A stretch of DNA of 64,000 bases from Moritella sp. (GTDB lineage: Bacteria; Pseudomonadota; Gammaproteobacteria; Enterobacterales; Moritellaceae), in contig NZ_JABSQR010000005.1 of NCBI RefSeq assembly GCF_013215705.1, forward strand, positions 1-64,000, given 5' to 3'. The notes under the pieces were generated by a model, which saw only the letters and a program-made list of their open reading frames with translations, did no database searches and was not told where the DNA came from. The position numbers and the translations under genes are program-made. This document shows, in pieces, positions 1-8,779 of this stretch (position 1 is its first letter; every line of letters starts with the position of its first letter).

Positions 1-1
1 A

Positions 2-859
2 GAAGGTTTAGAGCAATTTGACGAATTATTGTTTAAGCATATTGCCTTTGGTACGAAAAACTTCTTTGGTGCATTAGGTCAAGGTCTAACTGGTGGTTTA
101 TTAAATTCTGCGCCAGTATCGGGTCCTACCAAGAAATACTACAAGCAACTTACGCGTATGAGTAAAGCATTAGCATTGTGTGCTGACGTATCTATGCTTG
201 TGCTTGGTGGTGACTTGAAACGTCGTGAAATGATTTCTGCACGTTTAGGTGATGTACTAAGTAACTTGTACCTTGCGTCTGCAACGTTGAAACATTTTGA
301 AGAGCAAGGTCGTCAAGCTGAAGATCTACCTATGTTGTCTTGGGCTATCGAACGTAACTTGTTTGAAATTGGTAAAGCATTTTCTGGTTTCTTCCAAAAC
401 TTCGGTAACAAAGCAATTGCTAATACGCTTAAAGTTGTGGTATTCCCATTCGGCATCAGCTATAAAATGCCTGCTGATGATACAGCAAAAGCAATTTGTA
501 AAGTGCTGCTTAAACCAAGCGAAGCACGTGACCGTCTGACACACCTTTGTTATGTTGGTGACGCCAACGATGCAAACACGACGATGTTTGATATGGAATC
601 TGCGTTCCAAGCTATGTATAAAGTGGAGCCAATCGAGAAGAAAATTGCGATTGCAGCATCGAAAGGTACTATTCCACGTAAGTTAGCGGCGAAAGTTGCT
701 GCGCCACTTGCTGTTGAAAAAGGTATCATTACCCAAGTTGAAGCAGATGAATTATTAGCTGCTGATGAACTACGTTTTGCTGCGATTAGCGTTGACTCAT
801 TCACTCCAGAAGAGTTTGCGGGTATTTCTAAAGTAACAAAAAACGATAAAGTAGCTTAA
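2..859 (+). CDS. fadE: Acyl-CoA dehydrogenase FadE, C-terminal part (5' end outside window)
   Basis: The reading frame is open from the first bases of the window, so this is the last 285 codons of a gene that starts upstream; an internal TTG at 29 is not the start. FadE catalyses the first, FAD-dependent step of fatty acid beta-oxidation, acyl-CoA to trans-2-enoyl-CoA. The visible part corresponds to the end of the dehydrogenase fold plus the C-terminal extension (DUF1974-type) that distinguishes long FadE proteins (about 800 residues) from short acyl-CoA dehydrogenases. Recognisable stretches are SGPTKKYYKQLTRMSKALAL and the helical segment around SWAIERNLFEIGKAF. It converges on pykA, with a shared terminator between them. 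The active-site region lies outside the window and cannot be checked. Confidence 0.9.
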   Translation, partial: EGLEQFDELLFKHIAFGTKNFFGALGQGLTGGLLNSAPVSGPTKKYYKQLTRMSKALALCADVSMLVLGGDLKRREMISARLGDVLSNLYLASATLKHFEEQGRQAEDLPMLSWAIERNLFEIGKAFSGFFQNFGNKAIANTLKVVVFPFGISYKMPADDTAKAICKVLLKPSEARDRLTHLCYVGDANDANTTMFDMESAFQAMYKVEPIEKKIAIAASKGTIPRKLAAKVAAPLAVEKGIITQVEADELLAADELRFAAISVDSFTPEEFAGISKVTKNDKVA

Positions 860-920
860 GTTTTAACTGAGCGACGAATTAAAATCTAGCCTACGGGTTA
901 GATTTTTAATAAAGAATAAT

Positions 921-966
921 AAAAAAACCGAGACTGCTATCTTATATAGTAGCCTCGGTTTTTTTA
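921..966. terminator. Bidirectional intrinsic terminator between fadE and pykA
   Basis: An A-run, then CCGAG-A-CTGCTAT, a short loop, ATAGTAG-C-CTCGG and a T-run. The stem pairs with one mismatch and one G-T wobble. A and T runs on both sides suit termination of both convergent genes. Confidence 0.8.
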
Positions 967-985
967 TGTCTGAATAAAAAAATAC

Positions 986-2422
986 TTATTTTATTGTTAG
1001 GATCTTGCAAGTGTTTGTTGAACCAACAGTATCCATTTTATCGCCTAACGTGAGTAAGATGATGTCGCCGGCTTTAACTTGGCCAGTTTCTTTCAGTACC
1101 GCGTAAGTACCTTCGACGATCTGTTTCTGCGATAAACCTTCAGTGCAAAACTGTAAGGGGGTTACACCACGGTAAAGCGCTGTCGCATTCAATGTTTTCT
1201 GATGTGGAGATAAGCAGAAGATAGGTAACCCCGAACTGATGCGTGACATCAATAATGGCGTAGTACCGGATTCACTTAATGCCACAATCGCTTTTACACC
1301 TTTTAGGTGGTTCGCAGCATACATAGTCGACATGGCAATTGTTTCTTCAATTGAGTCGAATGTATAGTCAATACGGTGATTTGATACATTGATGCTTGGG
1401 TGTGTTTCTGCGCCTAAGCATACTTCTGCCATCGCTTTCACTGTTTCGACGGGGAAATCTCCCGCCGCAGTCTCTGCAGACAACATGACAGCATCTGTAC
1501 CATCAAGTACCGCATTCGCTACGTCCATCACTTCTGCACGTGTTGGCATTGGGCTGGTGATCATTGATTCCATCATTTGTGTTGCAGTGATCACAACACG
1601 GTTATATTTACGCGATAAATTGATGAGAGATTTCTGTACACCCACAAGTGCCGCATCGCCAATCTCAACGCCTAGATCGCCACGTGCCACCATAATTGCA
1701 TCAGATGCTAGGATAATATCTATCATGCTTTCTTTTGACGCTACCGTCTCTGCACGCTCTACTTTGGCACAAATTTTTGCATTAGAGCCCGCAGCACGAA
1801 CAAGTTCACGGGCATAATTGATATCATTGCCGTTACGCGGGAAAGAAACTGCAATAAAGTCTACGTCAATTTTAGCCGCAGTAATAATGTCTGCTTTATC
1901 TTTGTCGGTCAACGCGTCAGCAGATAAACCACCGCCTTGCTTGTTGATACCTTTGTTATTGGATAACGGGCCCGCTACTGTTACTTCAGTGTGGATCTGT
2001 TGGCCTTTAATTTCGATTACTTTTAATTGCACGCGGCCATCGTCAAGCAGTAGTACATCACCCGCGAATACATCTTTTGATAATTCAGGGTAATCGATAC
2101 TAACGCGCTCTTGGTTACCCGCCGTTTTATCAAAGTCTGCATCTAGACAGAATTTGTCACCAAGGTTTAATTGGATCTTCCCGTCTGTGAATTTAGATAC
2201 ACGGATCTTAGGACCTTGTAAGTCACCTAAAATAGCCACGTGTTTATTGTGCTTTTTAGCTATAGCACGAACGTCTTTGGCACGCTTGATGTGGTCTTCG
2301 GCGTTGCCGTGAGAAAAGTTCATGCGAACCATATTGGCACCGGCAAGAATTATTTTTTCTAAATTATTATCACGATCTGTTGCTGGACCTAGGGTGGTTA
2401 CAATTTTAGTACGACGTAACAT
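986..2422 (-). CDS. pykA: Pyruvate kinase (PykA type)
   Basis: Catalyses phosphoenolpyruvate plus ADP to pyruvate plus ATP, the last step of glycolysis. The 478-residue product starts [20 protein letters not shown] and follows remembered E. coli PykA (480 residues) nearly throughout. Family motifs are visible in order: MNFSHG (about residue 34), [54 protein letters not shown] and a C-terminal domain ending [12 protein letters not shown]. It lies downstream of hexR on the same strand, separated by a terminator, and a HexR-like palindrome sits in its upstream region. In many gammaproteobacteria HexR controls pykA, so regulation by the neighbour is likely by analogy. Start is the ATG at 2422. 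Confidence 0.97.
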   Translation of the reverse strand: MLRRTKIVTTLGPATDRDNNLEKIILAGANMVRMNFSHGNAEDHIKRAKDVRAIAKKHNKHVAILGDLQGPKIRVSKFTDGKIQLNLGDKFCLDADFDKTAGNQERVSIDYPELSKDVFAGDVLLLDDGRVQLKVIEIKGQQIHTEVTVAGPLSNNKGINKQGGGLSADALTDKDKADIITAAKIDVDFIAVSFPRNGNDINYARELVRAAGSNAKICAKVERAETVASKESMIDIILASDAIMVARGDLGVEIGDAALVGVQKSLINLSRKYNRVVITATQMMESMITSPMPTRAEVMDVANAVLDGTDAVMLSAETAAGDFPVETVKAMAEVCLGAETHPSINVSNHRIDYTFDSIEETIAMSTMYAANHLKGVKAIVALSESGTTPLLMSRISSGLPIFCLSPHQKTLNATALYRGVTPLQFCTEGLSQKQIVEGTYAVLKETGQVKAGDIILLTLGDKMDTVGSTNTCKILTIK

Positions 2423-2536
2423 GATAACTCCAAATGATTTATGAGATGATTTTAGTTAATCTACTCTGTCAGACAAGTGGTGATCTAAAACAGCATTAGT
2501 ATGTCGAGGTTTGATTACCGTTTGGTGACAAGAATA

Positions 2537-2551
2537 TGTAAAAAAGTGACA
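2537..2551. promoter_or_regulatory. Candidate HexR operator upstream of pykA
   Basis: TGTAAAAAAGTGACA resembles the HexR palindrome TGTAATWWWATTACA at 12 of 15 positions, with a perfect TGTAA left arm and a degenerate right arm. It lies about 115 bp before the pykA start and just downstream of hexR. The match is imperfect and untested. Confidence 0.35.
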
Positions 2552-2554
2552 GGT

Positions 2555-2586
2555 AAAAAAATGACCACTTAATGTGGCCATTTTTT
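2555..2586 (-). terminator. hexR terminator
   Basis: On the minus strand the stem ATGGCCAC/GTGGTCAT (one G-T pair, five-base loop) is followed by a run of at least six T. It lies immediately after the hexR stop, separating hexR from pykA transcription. Confidence 0.8.
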
Positions 2587-2587
2587 A

Positions 2588-3436
2588 TTAATCTATTTTG
2601 TTAAAGCGCGAATCTCTAATCGCAGACTTAACTTTCTTCAAGTTCTCGCGGAATTTATCACCGCGACGTAATGTGAAGCCTGTGGCGAGTACGTCTACCA
2701 GTACTAACTGCGCGACACGTGATGCCATTGGCATATAAACATCTGTGTCCTCTAACACATCGAGTGAAATAACCAAGTTGCAATATTCTGCCAATGGAGA
2801 TTTTTCTGCGGTGATGCCAATCACGATAGCATCATTTTCACGGGCTAGTTTCGCCACATCAACCATACTTTTAGTTCGACCCGTATGTGAGAATAAAACC
2901 ACCACCGAATCCTCGGTACTGTTAATTACGCTCATACGTTGCATCATGATGTCATCAAAGCAAATGACGGGTACGTTAAAGCGGAAAAATTTATTTTCAG
3001 CATCACGCGCTACAGAAGCTGAAGCGCCTAAACCAAAGAAAGAGATCTGTTTGGCTTGGATCAGAAGATCAACTGCTTTGTTAACGAGTTCTGGATCTAA
3101 ACTGTTTTTTGCTGAGTCTAAATGAGCGATGGTCGATTCAAAGATCTTGTTGGTATAAACTTCTGGACCATCATTGGCTTCTACGTTTCTGTTTACGTAT
3201 GGCGTACCGTTAGCCAAGCTTTGTGCTAAATGCAATTTAAAATCCGGGTAACCTTTGGTGTCTAAACGGCGGCAAAAACGGTTAACTGTCGGCTCACTTA
3301 CATTTGCCACTTTGGCAAGTGTCGCAATACTTGAATGAATAGCAGATTGCGGAGATTCTAGAATAACATCAGCAACCTTTTTTTCAGACTTACTGAATAT
3401 TTCTAAATTTTGGATGATTTTTTCGAGCATACTCAT
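2588..3436 (-). CDS. hexR: RpiR-family transcriptional regulator HexR
   Basis: A regulator of central carbon metabolism that senses the Entner-Doudoroff intermediate KDPG in characterised relatives. The product (282 residues) begins MSMLEKIIQNLEIFSKSEKK. It has an N-terminal helix-turn-helix (VANVSEPTVNRFCRRLDTKG, about residues 45-65) and a C-terminal SIS sugar-phosphate-binding domain with FFGLGASASVARDAENKFFRF and VLFSHTGRTKSMVDVAKLAREN. The frame extends to an ATG at 3514, but the extra N-terminal segment is unlike the family, while the ATG at 3436 has a CAGGGA ribosome site and matches the usual HexR start. It precedes pykA on the same strand and is divergent from a serine dehydratase gene. 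Confidence 0.93.
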   Translation of the reverse strand: MSMLEKIIQNLEIFSKSEKKVADVILESPQSAIHSSIATLAKVANVSEPTVNRFCRRLDTKGYPDFKLHLAQSLANGTPYVNRNVEANDGPEVYTNKIFESTIAHLDSAKNSLDPELVNKAVDLLIQAKQISFFGLGASASVARDAENKFFRFNVPVICFDDIMMQRMSVINSTEDSVVVLFSHTGRTKSMVDVAKLARENDAIVIGITAEKSPLAEYCNLVISLDVLEDTDVYMPMASRVAQLVLVDVLATGFTLRRGDKFRENLKKVKSAIRDSRFNKID

Positions 3437-3810
3437 GATATTTCCCTGGCAAGCTCCGCAATGGGCGCATGATAATGTAATGTAATGTAAGGTAAATATG
3501 AATCTATAGCGCATTATAAACCTTGTTGGATATTTATTACGGCAATTATGTAAAAAATATGAAGTAAGTCGAACTATTATTACATTTTTTACTTATGTTT
3601 AGCATCGACTCATTGATGTTTGTGACTTTATTACGGTTAAAATGGCTTAAACAGCATGAATGTAGTGTTAATGCCGACTTTACAGGCAAAATGTATGTAT
3701 GTTTATAACTAATTATAGTCGTAATGTTTTTTCAAAATAGTAATAAAATTGCATGAACGATGATGTGCTATACCTACAGTATGCAATATTCATTAATCAG
3801 GCAGTATTTT
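3437..3810. other. Divergent hexR/serine dehydratase intergenic region
   Basis: A 374-bp AT-rich region. Just upstream of hexR, three near-perfect tandem copies of TAATG lie at about 3474-3488. A HexR-like palindrome lies near the serine dehydratase end. No coding signal was seen. It probably holds both divergent promoters. Confidence 0.6.
3739..3753. promoter_or_regulatory. Candidate HexR operator upstream of serine dehydratase
   Basis: AGTAATAAAATTGCA matches the HexR palindrome TGTAATWWWATTACA at 13 of 15 positions, one mismatch in each arm. It lies 58 bp before the ATG at 3811, where a repressor or activator could act on the promoter. Inferred from sequence only. Confidence 0.4.
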
Positions 3811-5178
3811 ATGATCAGTACCTTTGATATGTTTAGTATCGGTATTGGGCCATCTAGTTCACATACCGTTGGTCCTATGCGCGCTGCATTTGATTTTTTA
3901 CAACACCTCAAAGCATTGGATAACCGCGAGTCGATAGTCGGTGTAAATGCAGAACTATTTGGTTCGTTAGGGCAAACCGGGATTGGTCATGGCAGTGATA
4001 TTGCGGTGATCTTAGGTTTAGCGGGTTATGAGCCGGATAAAATAGACTCGGAACAAGTTGCGTCAATATTGAAGGAGATAGATGAGCAACAAGGTATCAG
4101 TATGAGTGGCATTGGTTTTATCCCTTTTAATCGTGCCGAAAGTATTATATTGCATCAGCGTAAAAGGTTGTCTTATCACAGCAATGCGATGACGATAGTT
4201 GCACTAAGTAAAGATAGCATCGTGTTAACTAAAACTTATTATTCGATTGGTGGTGGTTTTATTCTTGACCATGAGCATATTGATAACCCTTTGGAAGTCA
4301 ATGCAGAGATCCCGCCAAAATATAAATTTGATAGTGCCGATGAACTCCTCGCTACTTGTCGCTTACACGGATTATCTATCGCTAAACTCATGTACGAAAA
4401 TGAGCGGCAATTAAATACCGATGATGTCATTAATGAAAAAATATTACAGCTACATAGCATAATGGTGGACTGTATTCATCGTGGTTGCCGTAATAAAGGT
4501 ATTTTACCTGGTGGCTTAAAGGTACGACGCCGGGCACCTGAACTATTTGAAAAGTTACAAGCACCAGATGCCAAGGATGATACTTTCCACGGCATGGATT
4601 TCGTTAATATGTATGCGATGGCGGTAAATGAAGAGAATGCCGCAGGTGGACGAGTCGTGACTGCGCCGACCAATGGTGCTGCGGGGATTATTCCTGCGGT
4701 AATGTATTTTTATGATCAATTTGTTAGTCCACTAACGGAAGAAAAAATTAAGACCTATCTGCTTACCTGTGCGGCTATTGGCACCTTATATAAGAAGAAT
4801 GCGTCTATTTCTGGTGCCGAAGTGGGTTGTCAGGGGGAAGTCGGGGTTGCTTGCTCTATGGCCGCCGCGGGTTTGACTGCCATAAGAGGTGGGACACTAG
4901 AGCAAGTTGAACATGCTGCCGAGATCGGCATGGAACATAATTTGGGATTGACTTGTGATCCTGTTGCGGGTTTGGTGCAGATCCCGTGTATTGAACGTAA
5001 TGCCATTGGTGCAGTGAAAGCAATTAATGCGTCGCGTATGGCGCGTATGGGGTCTGGAGATCATAAAGTGTCGCTTGATCAAGTGATTAAAACTATGAAA
5101 GCCACAGGAGATGATATGAAAAATAAGTATAAAGAGACATCGAAAGGCGGTTTAGCGATTAATGTAACGGTTTGTTAA
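3811..5178 (+). CDS. sdaA: L-serine ammonia-lyase, iron-sulfur type, paralog 1
   Basis: Deaminates L-serine to pyruvate and ammonia using a [4Fe-4S] cluster. The 455-residue product is the single-chain form: an N-terminal beta domain starting [20 protein letters not shown] and a C-terminal catalytic alpha domain. Three cysteines expected to hold the cluster are visible in [20 protein letters not shown] and QIPCIERNA. The frame extends upstream to 3760, but family members start at MIS-FD-F, so the ATG at 3811 is chosen despite a modest ribosome site. It is divergent from hexR and convergent with flgN. A second, more canonical SdaA lies at 34796-36187. The two differ clearly in the region after the beta domain, so this is not a recent duplication. 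Confidence 0.92.
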   Translation: MISTFDMFSIGIGPSSSHTVGPMRAAFDFLQHLKALDNRESIVGVNAELFGSLGQTGIGHGSDIAVILGLAGYEPDKIDSEQVASILKEIDEQQGISMSGIGFIPFNRAESIILHQRKRLSYHSNAMTIVALSKDSIVLTKTYYSIGGGFILDHEHIDNPLEVNAEIPPKYKFDSADELLATCRLHGLSIAKLMYENERQLNTDDVINEKILQLHSIMVDCIHRGCRNKGILPGGLKVRRRAPELFEKLQAPDAKDDTFHGMDFVNMYAMAVNEENAAGGRVVTAPTNGAAGIIPAVMYFYDQFVSPLTEEKIKTYLLTCAAIGTLYKKNASISGAEVGCQGEVGVACSMAAAGLTAIRGGTLEQVEHAAEIGMEHNLGLTCDPVAGLVQIPCIERNAIGAVKAINASRMARMGSGDHKVSLDQVIKTMKATGDDMKNKYKETSKGGLAINVTVC

Positions 5179-5233
5179 TTAAAGGGGAGGGGGAATAGAG
5201 TATGTTGATCGAGAGTACTAATTTCTGGATGTG

Positions 5234-5662
5234 TTACGTTTTGAACTTCATGCCAAGTGTTGAGAAGGATCCGCGAGTACGGCCTAACTTGTCATAGGTA
5301 ATATTGTTACGTGAGCGACTACGGATAATGGTATCGGTTAGTCGTTTGGTATTACGTAGATTAAGCTCAATAAGTTTACCATTAACGTCATTCAATTCTT
5401 GGCATCGAGAGAGTTCGGTTTCAATTTGTTGTTTTTGAGCAAGATAGGTAGTCAGTAATACTGCAGCGTCCGCATGCTGACTTATTTTTACATCGAGTTC
5501 AGCAATTTGGGTTATCTGCTGCTGTTTTTCTGGACTGAGCTTTTCTAAAGCTGTGACATCGCGTGACTCTAGCGCTGATTTTTCAGCGGTTAATAGAGCC
5601 AGTAACTGTTCTACATATGATACTTGTAAACCAAGTAATTCAGGTAATGTTGTCATTGTCAT
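5234..5662 (-). CDS. flgN: Flagellar export chaperone FlgN
   Basis: Cytoplasmic chaperone for the hook-filament junction proteins FlgK and FlgL. The 142-residue helical product starts MTMTTLPELLGLQVSYVEQL. It ends with the FlgN-type tail region RSRSRNNITYDKLGRTRGS, which resembles the conserved tyrosine-glycine segment of the family. It is 20 bp downstream of flgM on the same strand and so probably shares the sigma-28 promoter at 6040-6066. Sequence conservation in this family is low, so the call leans on context as well as on the C-terminal motif. Confidence 0.85.
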   Translation of the reverse strand: MTMTTLPELLGLQVSYVEQLLALLTAEKSALESRDVTALEKLSPEKQQQITQIAELDVKISQHADAAVLLTTYLAQKQQIETELSRCQELNDVNGKLIELNLRNTKRLTDTIIRSRSRNNITYDKLGRTRGSFSTLGMKFKT

Positions 5663-5682
5663 CAGTATTTACAGTGCACTGG

Positions 5683-5997
5683 TTATGCGAGTAAAGCTTC
5701 GAAGTTAGACATGTTCTTTGCTAATTTATTCGCATCTATTTGATAGCTACCATCAGCAATGGCTTTTTTCAAACTTTCCACTTTCGACTCGTTAACGGGT
5801 GTACCTTGAGCTAAATCATGTTCCATAGCGGTCAAACTTTTGGCTTGTGATGTAATGTTAACCGAGTCACTTTGTGCTATTCGTTGCGGTGAAGCTTGAG
5901 TAGAATTACCAGCGCTAACGTTGGCTTTCTGCTGCGTACTTCTCGCTTGATCAAGCTGGAGACTACGATTATTTAAATTGGTTAAATTTATGGCCAT
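5683..5997 (-). CDS. flgM: Anti-sigma-28 factor FlgM
   Basis: Binds and inhibits the flagellar sigma factor FliA until the hook is finished, when FlgM is exported. The 104-residue product has a low-complexity polar N-terminus and the conserved C-terminal sigma-binding segment, seen in VESLKKAIADGSYQIDANKL followed by AKNMSNFEALLA. It is preceded by a close-to-consensus sigma-28 promoter, giving the usual autogenous loop, and is followed by flgN. The start MAINLTNLNN is the standard one for the family. Confidence 0.93.
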   Translation of the reverse strand: MAINLTNLNNRSLQLDQARSTQQKANVSAGNSTQASPQRIAQSDSVNITSQAKSLTAMEHDLAQGTPVNESKVESLKKAIADGSYQIDANKLAKNMSNFEALLA

Positions 5998-6039
5998 TTT
6001 TCTGTACCTATTGAATAGTAAACAGGTGTACTAATAATA

Positions 6040-6066
6040 TTATCGACTCATGACAATAAAACTTTA
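6040..6066 (-). promoter_or_regulatory. Sigma-28 (FliA) promoter of flgM-flgN
   Basis: On the minus strand: -35 TAAAGTTT, 11-bp spacer, -10 GTCGATAA. The consensus is TAAAGTTT-N11-GCCGATAA, so only one base differs and the spacing is exact. It lies about 43 bp before the flgM start. Confidence 0.88.
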
Positions 6067-6073
6067 GCATAAT

Positions 6074-6775
6074 TTAATAGTTTATTTGGATGATACCTGC
6101 TGCTTGGACAATACCTGAAACAATTCGTTTCGATTTATTGTTACGCACCTTGATTTTTTCACCCAGAATACCGTTAGCTAACGCTACACCATCCGTTTTT
6201 ACGGTCAAATTTCCCACTGAACTGGTAATTGTAACGTTTTCACCTTTACACACAAGACAAATATCCCGTGTTGAGATCATTTGGTTACCCGACAGTTGCC
6301 TTTTAAGGCGCGCTTTATTTACAAATGCTAAATCAGAAATATAGCCTGACCGTAATAATACTCGGTTCATATATTCTATTTTAGTATTGTTTTGAGTTAA
6401 AAGACTCCCTTTTGATAAAGGTCGGTTACTGACCACTACAGGTACCAGTCGAATAATCTTCACAATTACGTGAAGTTGCCAGTTATCAGCATTATCACAA
6501 CGTATTCTTACTGTCGCGGAGCGTTGTAAGCTTTTATTGCCGACTAACTCTGCTGACATATTACCTTCACACTGTGTAACTGTTATTCTGCGGTCAATTT
6601 TAGCTACTTCTATGCTTAGTTTTTCATTCTGAGAGGTAAATAATTGCGCTTTGATAAAAGATTCCGCAAACTTCTCAATTGCTTGATGTTTATCCGTAGT
6701 TGCGTGTGCAAGCGAACTATAACTGACTACACTGAAGCAATAGAAAAGCAGCAACGAGAAAATATATTTAAGCAT
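6074..6775 (-). CDS. flgA: Flagellar P-ring assembly chaperone FlgA
   Basis: Periplasmic chaperone needed to assemble FlgI into the P ring. The 233-residue product has an N-terminal signal peptide (hydrophobic IFSLLLFYCFSVVSYSSLAHA, cleavage probably after AHA at about residue 25). It ends with the SAF/FlgA C-terminal domain: RPLSKGSLLTQNNTKIEY, then the typical end KVRNNKSKRIVSGIVQ. It is upstream of flgM-flgN on the same strand and divergent from cheV. A sigma-54-like promoter at 6889-6904 points toward it. A sigma-28 promoter for cheV overlaps its start codon on the other strand. Confidence 0.92.
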   Translation of the reverse strand: MLKYIFSLLLFYCFSVVSYSSLAHATTDKHQAIEKFAESFIKAQLFTSQNEKLSIEVAKIDRRITVTQCEGNMSAELVGNKSLQRSATVRIRCDNADNWQLHVIVKIIRLVPVVVSNRPLSKGSLLTQNNTKIEYMNRVLLRSGYISDLAFVNKARLKRQLSGNQMISTRDICLVCKGENVTITSSVGNLTVKTDGVALANGILGEKIKVRNNKSKRIVSGIVQAAGIIQINY

Positions 6776-6795
6776 TTTGGTTTCTAAGCCGATAT
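6769..6795 (+). promoter_or_regulatory. Candidate sigma-28 promoter of cheV-cheR
   Basis: TAAGCATT, an 11-bp spacer, then GCCGATAT. The -10 matches seven of eight consensus bases with exact spacing; the -35 has TAAG for TAAA. It overlaps the divergent flgA start codon and lies about 145 bp before cheV. Confidence 0.5.
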
Positions 6796-6888
6796 AAGAT
6801 TAAAGATTACGTATAAAGTTATTTAAGAGTCAAGTTTTTGACTACTTTAACGCGTAGACTATCAATTAAAATGAATAATACAGTGGTA

Positions 6889-6904
6889 AGCAATATTTAA
6901 GCCA
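6889..6904 (-). promoter_or_regulatory. Candidate sigma-54 promoter of flgA
   Basis: Minus-strand TGGCTTAAATATTGCT has the GG-N10-GC spacing and the TTGC -12 element of sigma-54 promoters; the -24 box is TGGCTT rather than TGGCAC. It would give a leader of about 100 bases before flgA. Confidence 0.5.
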
Positions 6905-6940
6905 CGTTGATAACAAGCTAAATTTACCTGAGGATGGATA

Positions 6941-7876
6941 ATGGCAGGATTACTCGATACGGTCAATCAACGCACACAGTTGGTCGGACAAAACCGTCTA
7001 GAATTACTTATGTTCCGCTTAAACGGGCGTCAGCGTTTTGGTATCAATGTATTTAAAGTAAAAGAAGTACTGCAATGTCCACCACTGACAATTTTACCTA
7101 AGCTGAATAGCGTTGTGCGCGGTGTTGCCCATATTCGTGGTAAAACTATTTCCGTGATTGACTTAAGCTTAGCGACGGGTGGTCGTCCTATTGAGGATTT
7201 AAGCAAAGCGTTTATTATTATTTCTGAATATAATCGTTCAATACAGGGTTTTTTAGTCGGTAGTGTTGAACGTATTATTAATATTAACTGGGAAGCCATT
7301 TTACCTCCACCAAAAGGTACAGGTAAATTAAGTTATTTAACGGCCGTCACCGAGGTCGATAAAGAGTTAGTCGAAATACTTGATGTGGAAAAAATCCTGC
7401 ATGAAGTAGCTCCCGTTAAAATGGATGTCAGTGCGGATATATTAGCAACTGCCACGGACATCGATAAGAGAGCAATAGAAAAAGTGATCCTGGTTGTGGA
7501 TGATTCAAGTGTGGCGCGTAACCAGATTAAAAAAGCCGTTTCTGATCTTGGCTTTAAGATCGTATTAGCCAAAGATGGCCGTGATGGGTTAAATAAATTA
7601 CGGGAAATAGCATTAGAGGGACCTATCTCCGAGCAGGTTGCTTTAATGATTTCGGATATCGAAATGCCGGTAATGGATGGTTATACCCTGACTGCGGAAG
7701 TGAGAAATGATCCGAAATTAAATGATTTGTACGTTATTTTGCATACGTCTCTCAGTGGTGTATTTAATCAGGCGATGGTGGCAAAAGTAGGGGCGAACGA
7801 CTTTATTGCTAAATTTAACCCTGATGAACTTGCTGGTGCGGTATTAAAAGCGTTAAAAGCAGTTGACCCTAGCTAG
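6941..7876 (+). CDS. cheV: Chemotaxis coupling/response-regulator protein CheV
   Basis: Links receptors to CheA through a CheW domain and damps signalling through a receiver domain. In the 311-residue product the CheW-like domain (about residues 20-160) includes RFGINVFKVKEVLQCP and VRGVAHIRGKTISVIDLSLA. The receiver domain (about 180-305) includes VVDDSSVARNQIKKA and the phospho-acceptor aspartate in MISDIEMPVMDGYT, with a conserved lysine in FIAKFNPDELAGAV. ATG at 6941 follows a GAGGA ribosome site. It sits with cheR upstream of flgB, the arrangement known from polar flagellar clusters of Vibrio. Confidence 0.96.
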   Translation: MAGLLDTVNQRTQLVGQNRLELLMFRLNGRQRFGINVFKVKEVLQCPPLTILPKLNSVVRGVAHIRGKTISVIDLSLATGGRPIEDLSKAFIIISEYNRSIQGFLVGSVERIININWEAILPPPKGTGKLSYLTAVTEVDKELVEILDVEKILHEVAPVKMDVSADILATATDIDKRAIEKVILVVDDSSVARNQIKKAVSDLGFKIVLAKDGRDGLNKLREIALEGPISEQVALMISDIEMPVMDGYTLTAEVRNDPKLNDLYVILHTSLSGVFNQAMVAKVGANDFIAKFNPDELAGAVLKALKAVDPS

Positions 7877-7930
7877 GTGTCCTGCAATATTGAATACATA
7901 TATTTTTATATAGAAAGTGAGTAAAAAATA

Positions 7931-8755
7931 GTGCAAACATTGTCAAATGAAGTTTATACCCGTTTTAGTGAATTCCTTGAGATTCAGTGCGGTATTGTAT
8001 TAGGACAAAATAAACAATATTTAGTTAAAAGTCGTTTATTGCCGCTATTGGCAAAACATAATATGGCAAGTTTAACTGAACTAGTACAAAAATCGATGAC
8101 TATGTTAGCGCGGGATTTACGTAATGATGTTATTGATGCGATGACCACGAATGAAACGTTATGGTTTCGCGATGTGTATCCGTTTGAATATTTACAAGCT
8201 AAGCTCTTACCTGAGTTTATCAATAAAGGTCTGCCAGTAAAAATATGGTCAGCGGCATCGTCGTCTGGGCAAGAACCGTTTTCAATTGCGATGTCAGCGA
8301 TTGAAACGCAGGAAAAGCTCAAGCGTTTAGTGAAGCCTAATGTACAGATTGTCGGTACTGATATTTCACCGACCATGATTAAGCACTGTAAAGCAGGTAT
8401 TTATGATCGTTTGGCACTTGGCCGTGGTTTATCTGCTGAACGTAAACGTCAGTTCTTTACGATATTACCTGATGACAAAATGCAGGTGAATCGAGACGTT
8501 CAGCAATTAACATCGTTTCGTGAAATCAATTTGTTAGAAAGTTATGCTTTGTTGGGAAAATTTGACATCATTTTTTGCCGTAATGTCCTTATTTACTTTT
8601 CACCAAAAATTAAAAGTCAGATTCTGAATCAATTTGCCGGTGCATTAAAGCCCGGCGGTTACTTATTTTTGGGCGCATCAGAATCCCTGACTGGACTGAC
8701 GGATAAGTTCGAAATGATCCGTTGTAATCCTGGTATCGTATATAGACTTAAATAG
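7931..8755 (+). CDS. cheR: Chemotaxis methyltransferase CheR
   Basis: Transfers methyl groups from S-adenosylmethionine to receptor glutamates during adaptation. The 274-residue product has the helical N-terminal CheR domain (to about residue 75) and the methyltransferase domain. Visible are the binding loop WSAASSSGQEPFSIAMSAIE, IVGTDISPTMIKHCKAG, FDIIFCRNVLIYFSPKIKSQ and the end LFLGASESLTGL. The start is a GTG at 7931 (MQTLSNEVYTRF) with a weak ribosome site, which fits family length. It follows cheV by 54 bp with no terminator between them, so the two are probably cotranscribed. Confidence 0.95.
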   Translation: MQTLSNEVYTRFSEFLEIQCGIVLGQNKQYLVKSRLLPLLAKHNMASLTELVQKSMTMLARDLRNDVIDAMTTNETLWFRDVYPFEYLQAKLLPEFINKGLPVKIWSAASSSGQEPFSIAMSAIETQEKLKRLVKPNVQIVGTDISPTMIKHCKAGIYDRLALGRGLSAERKRQFFTILPDDKMQVNRDVQQLTSFREINLLESYALLGKFDIIFCRNVLIYFSPKIKSQILNQFAGALKPGGYLFLGASESLTGLTDKFEMIRCNPGIVYRLK

Positions 8756-8779
8756 CGTATCTTACAGCAAGTTAGCGTA

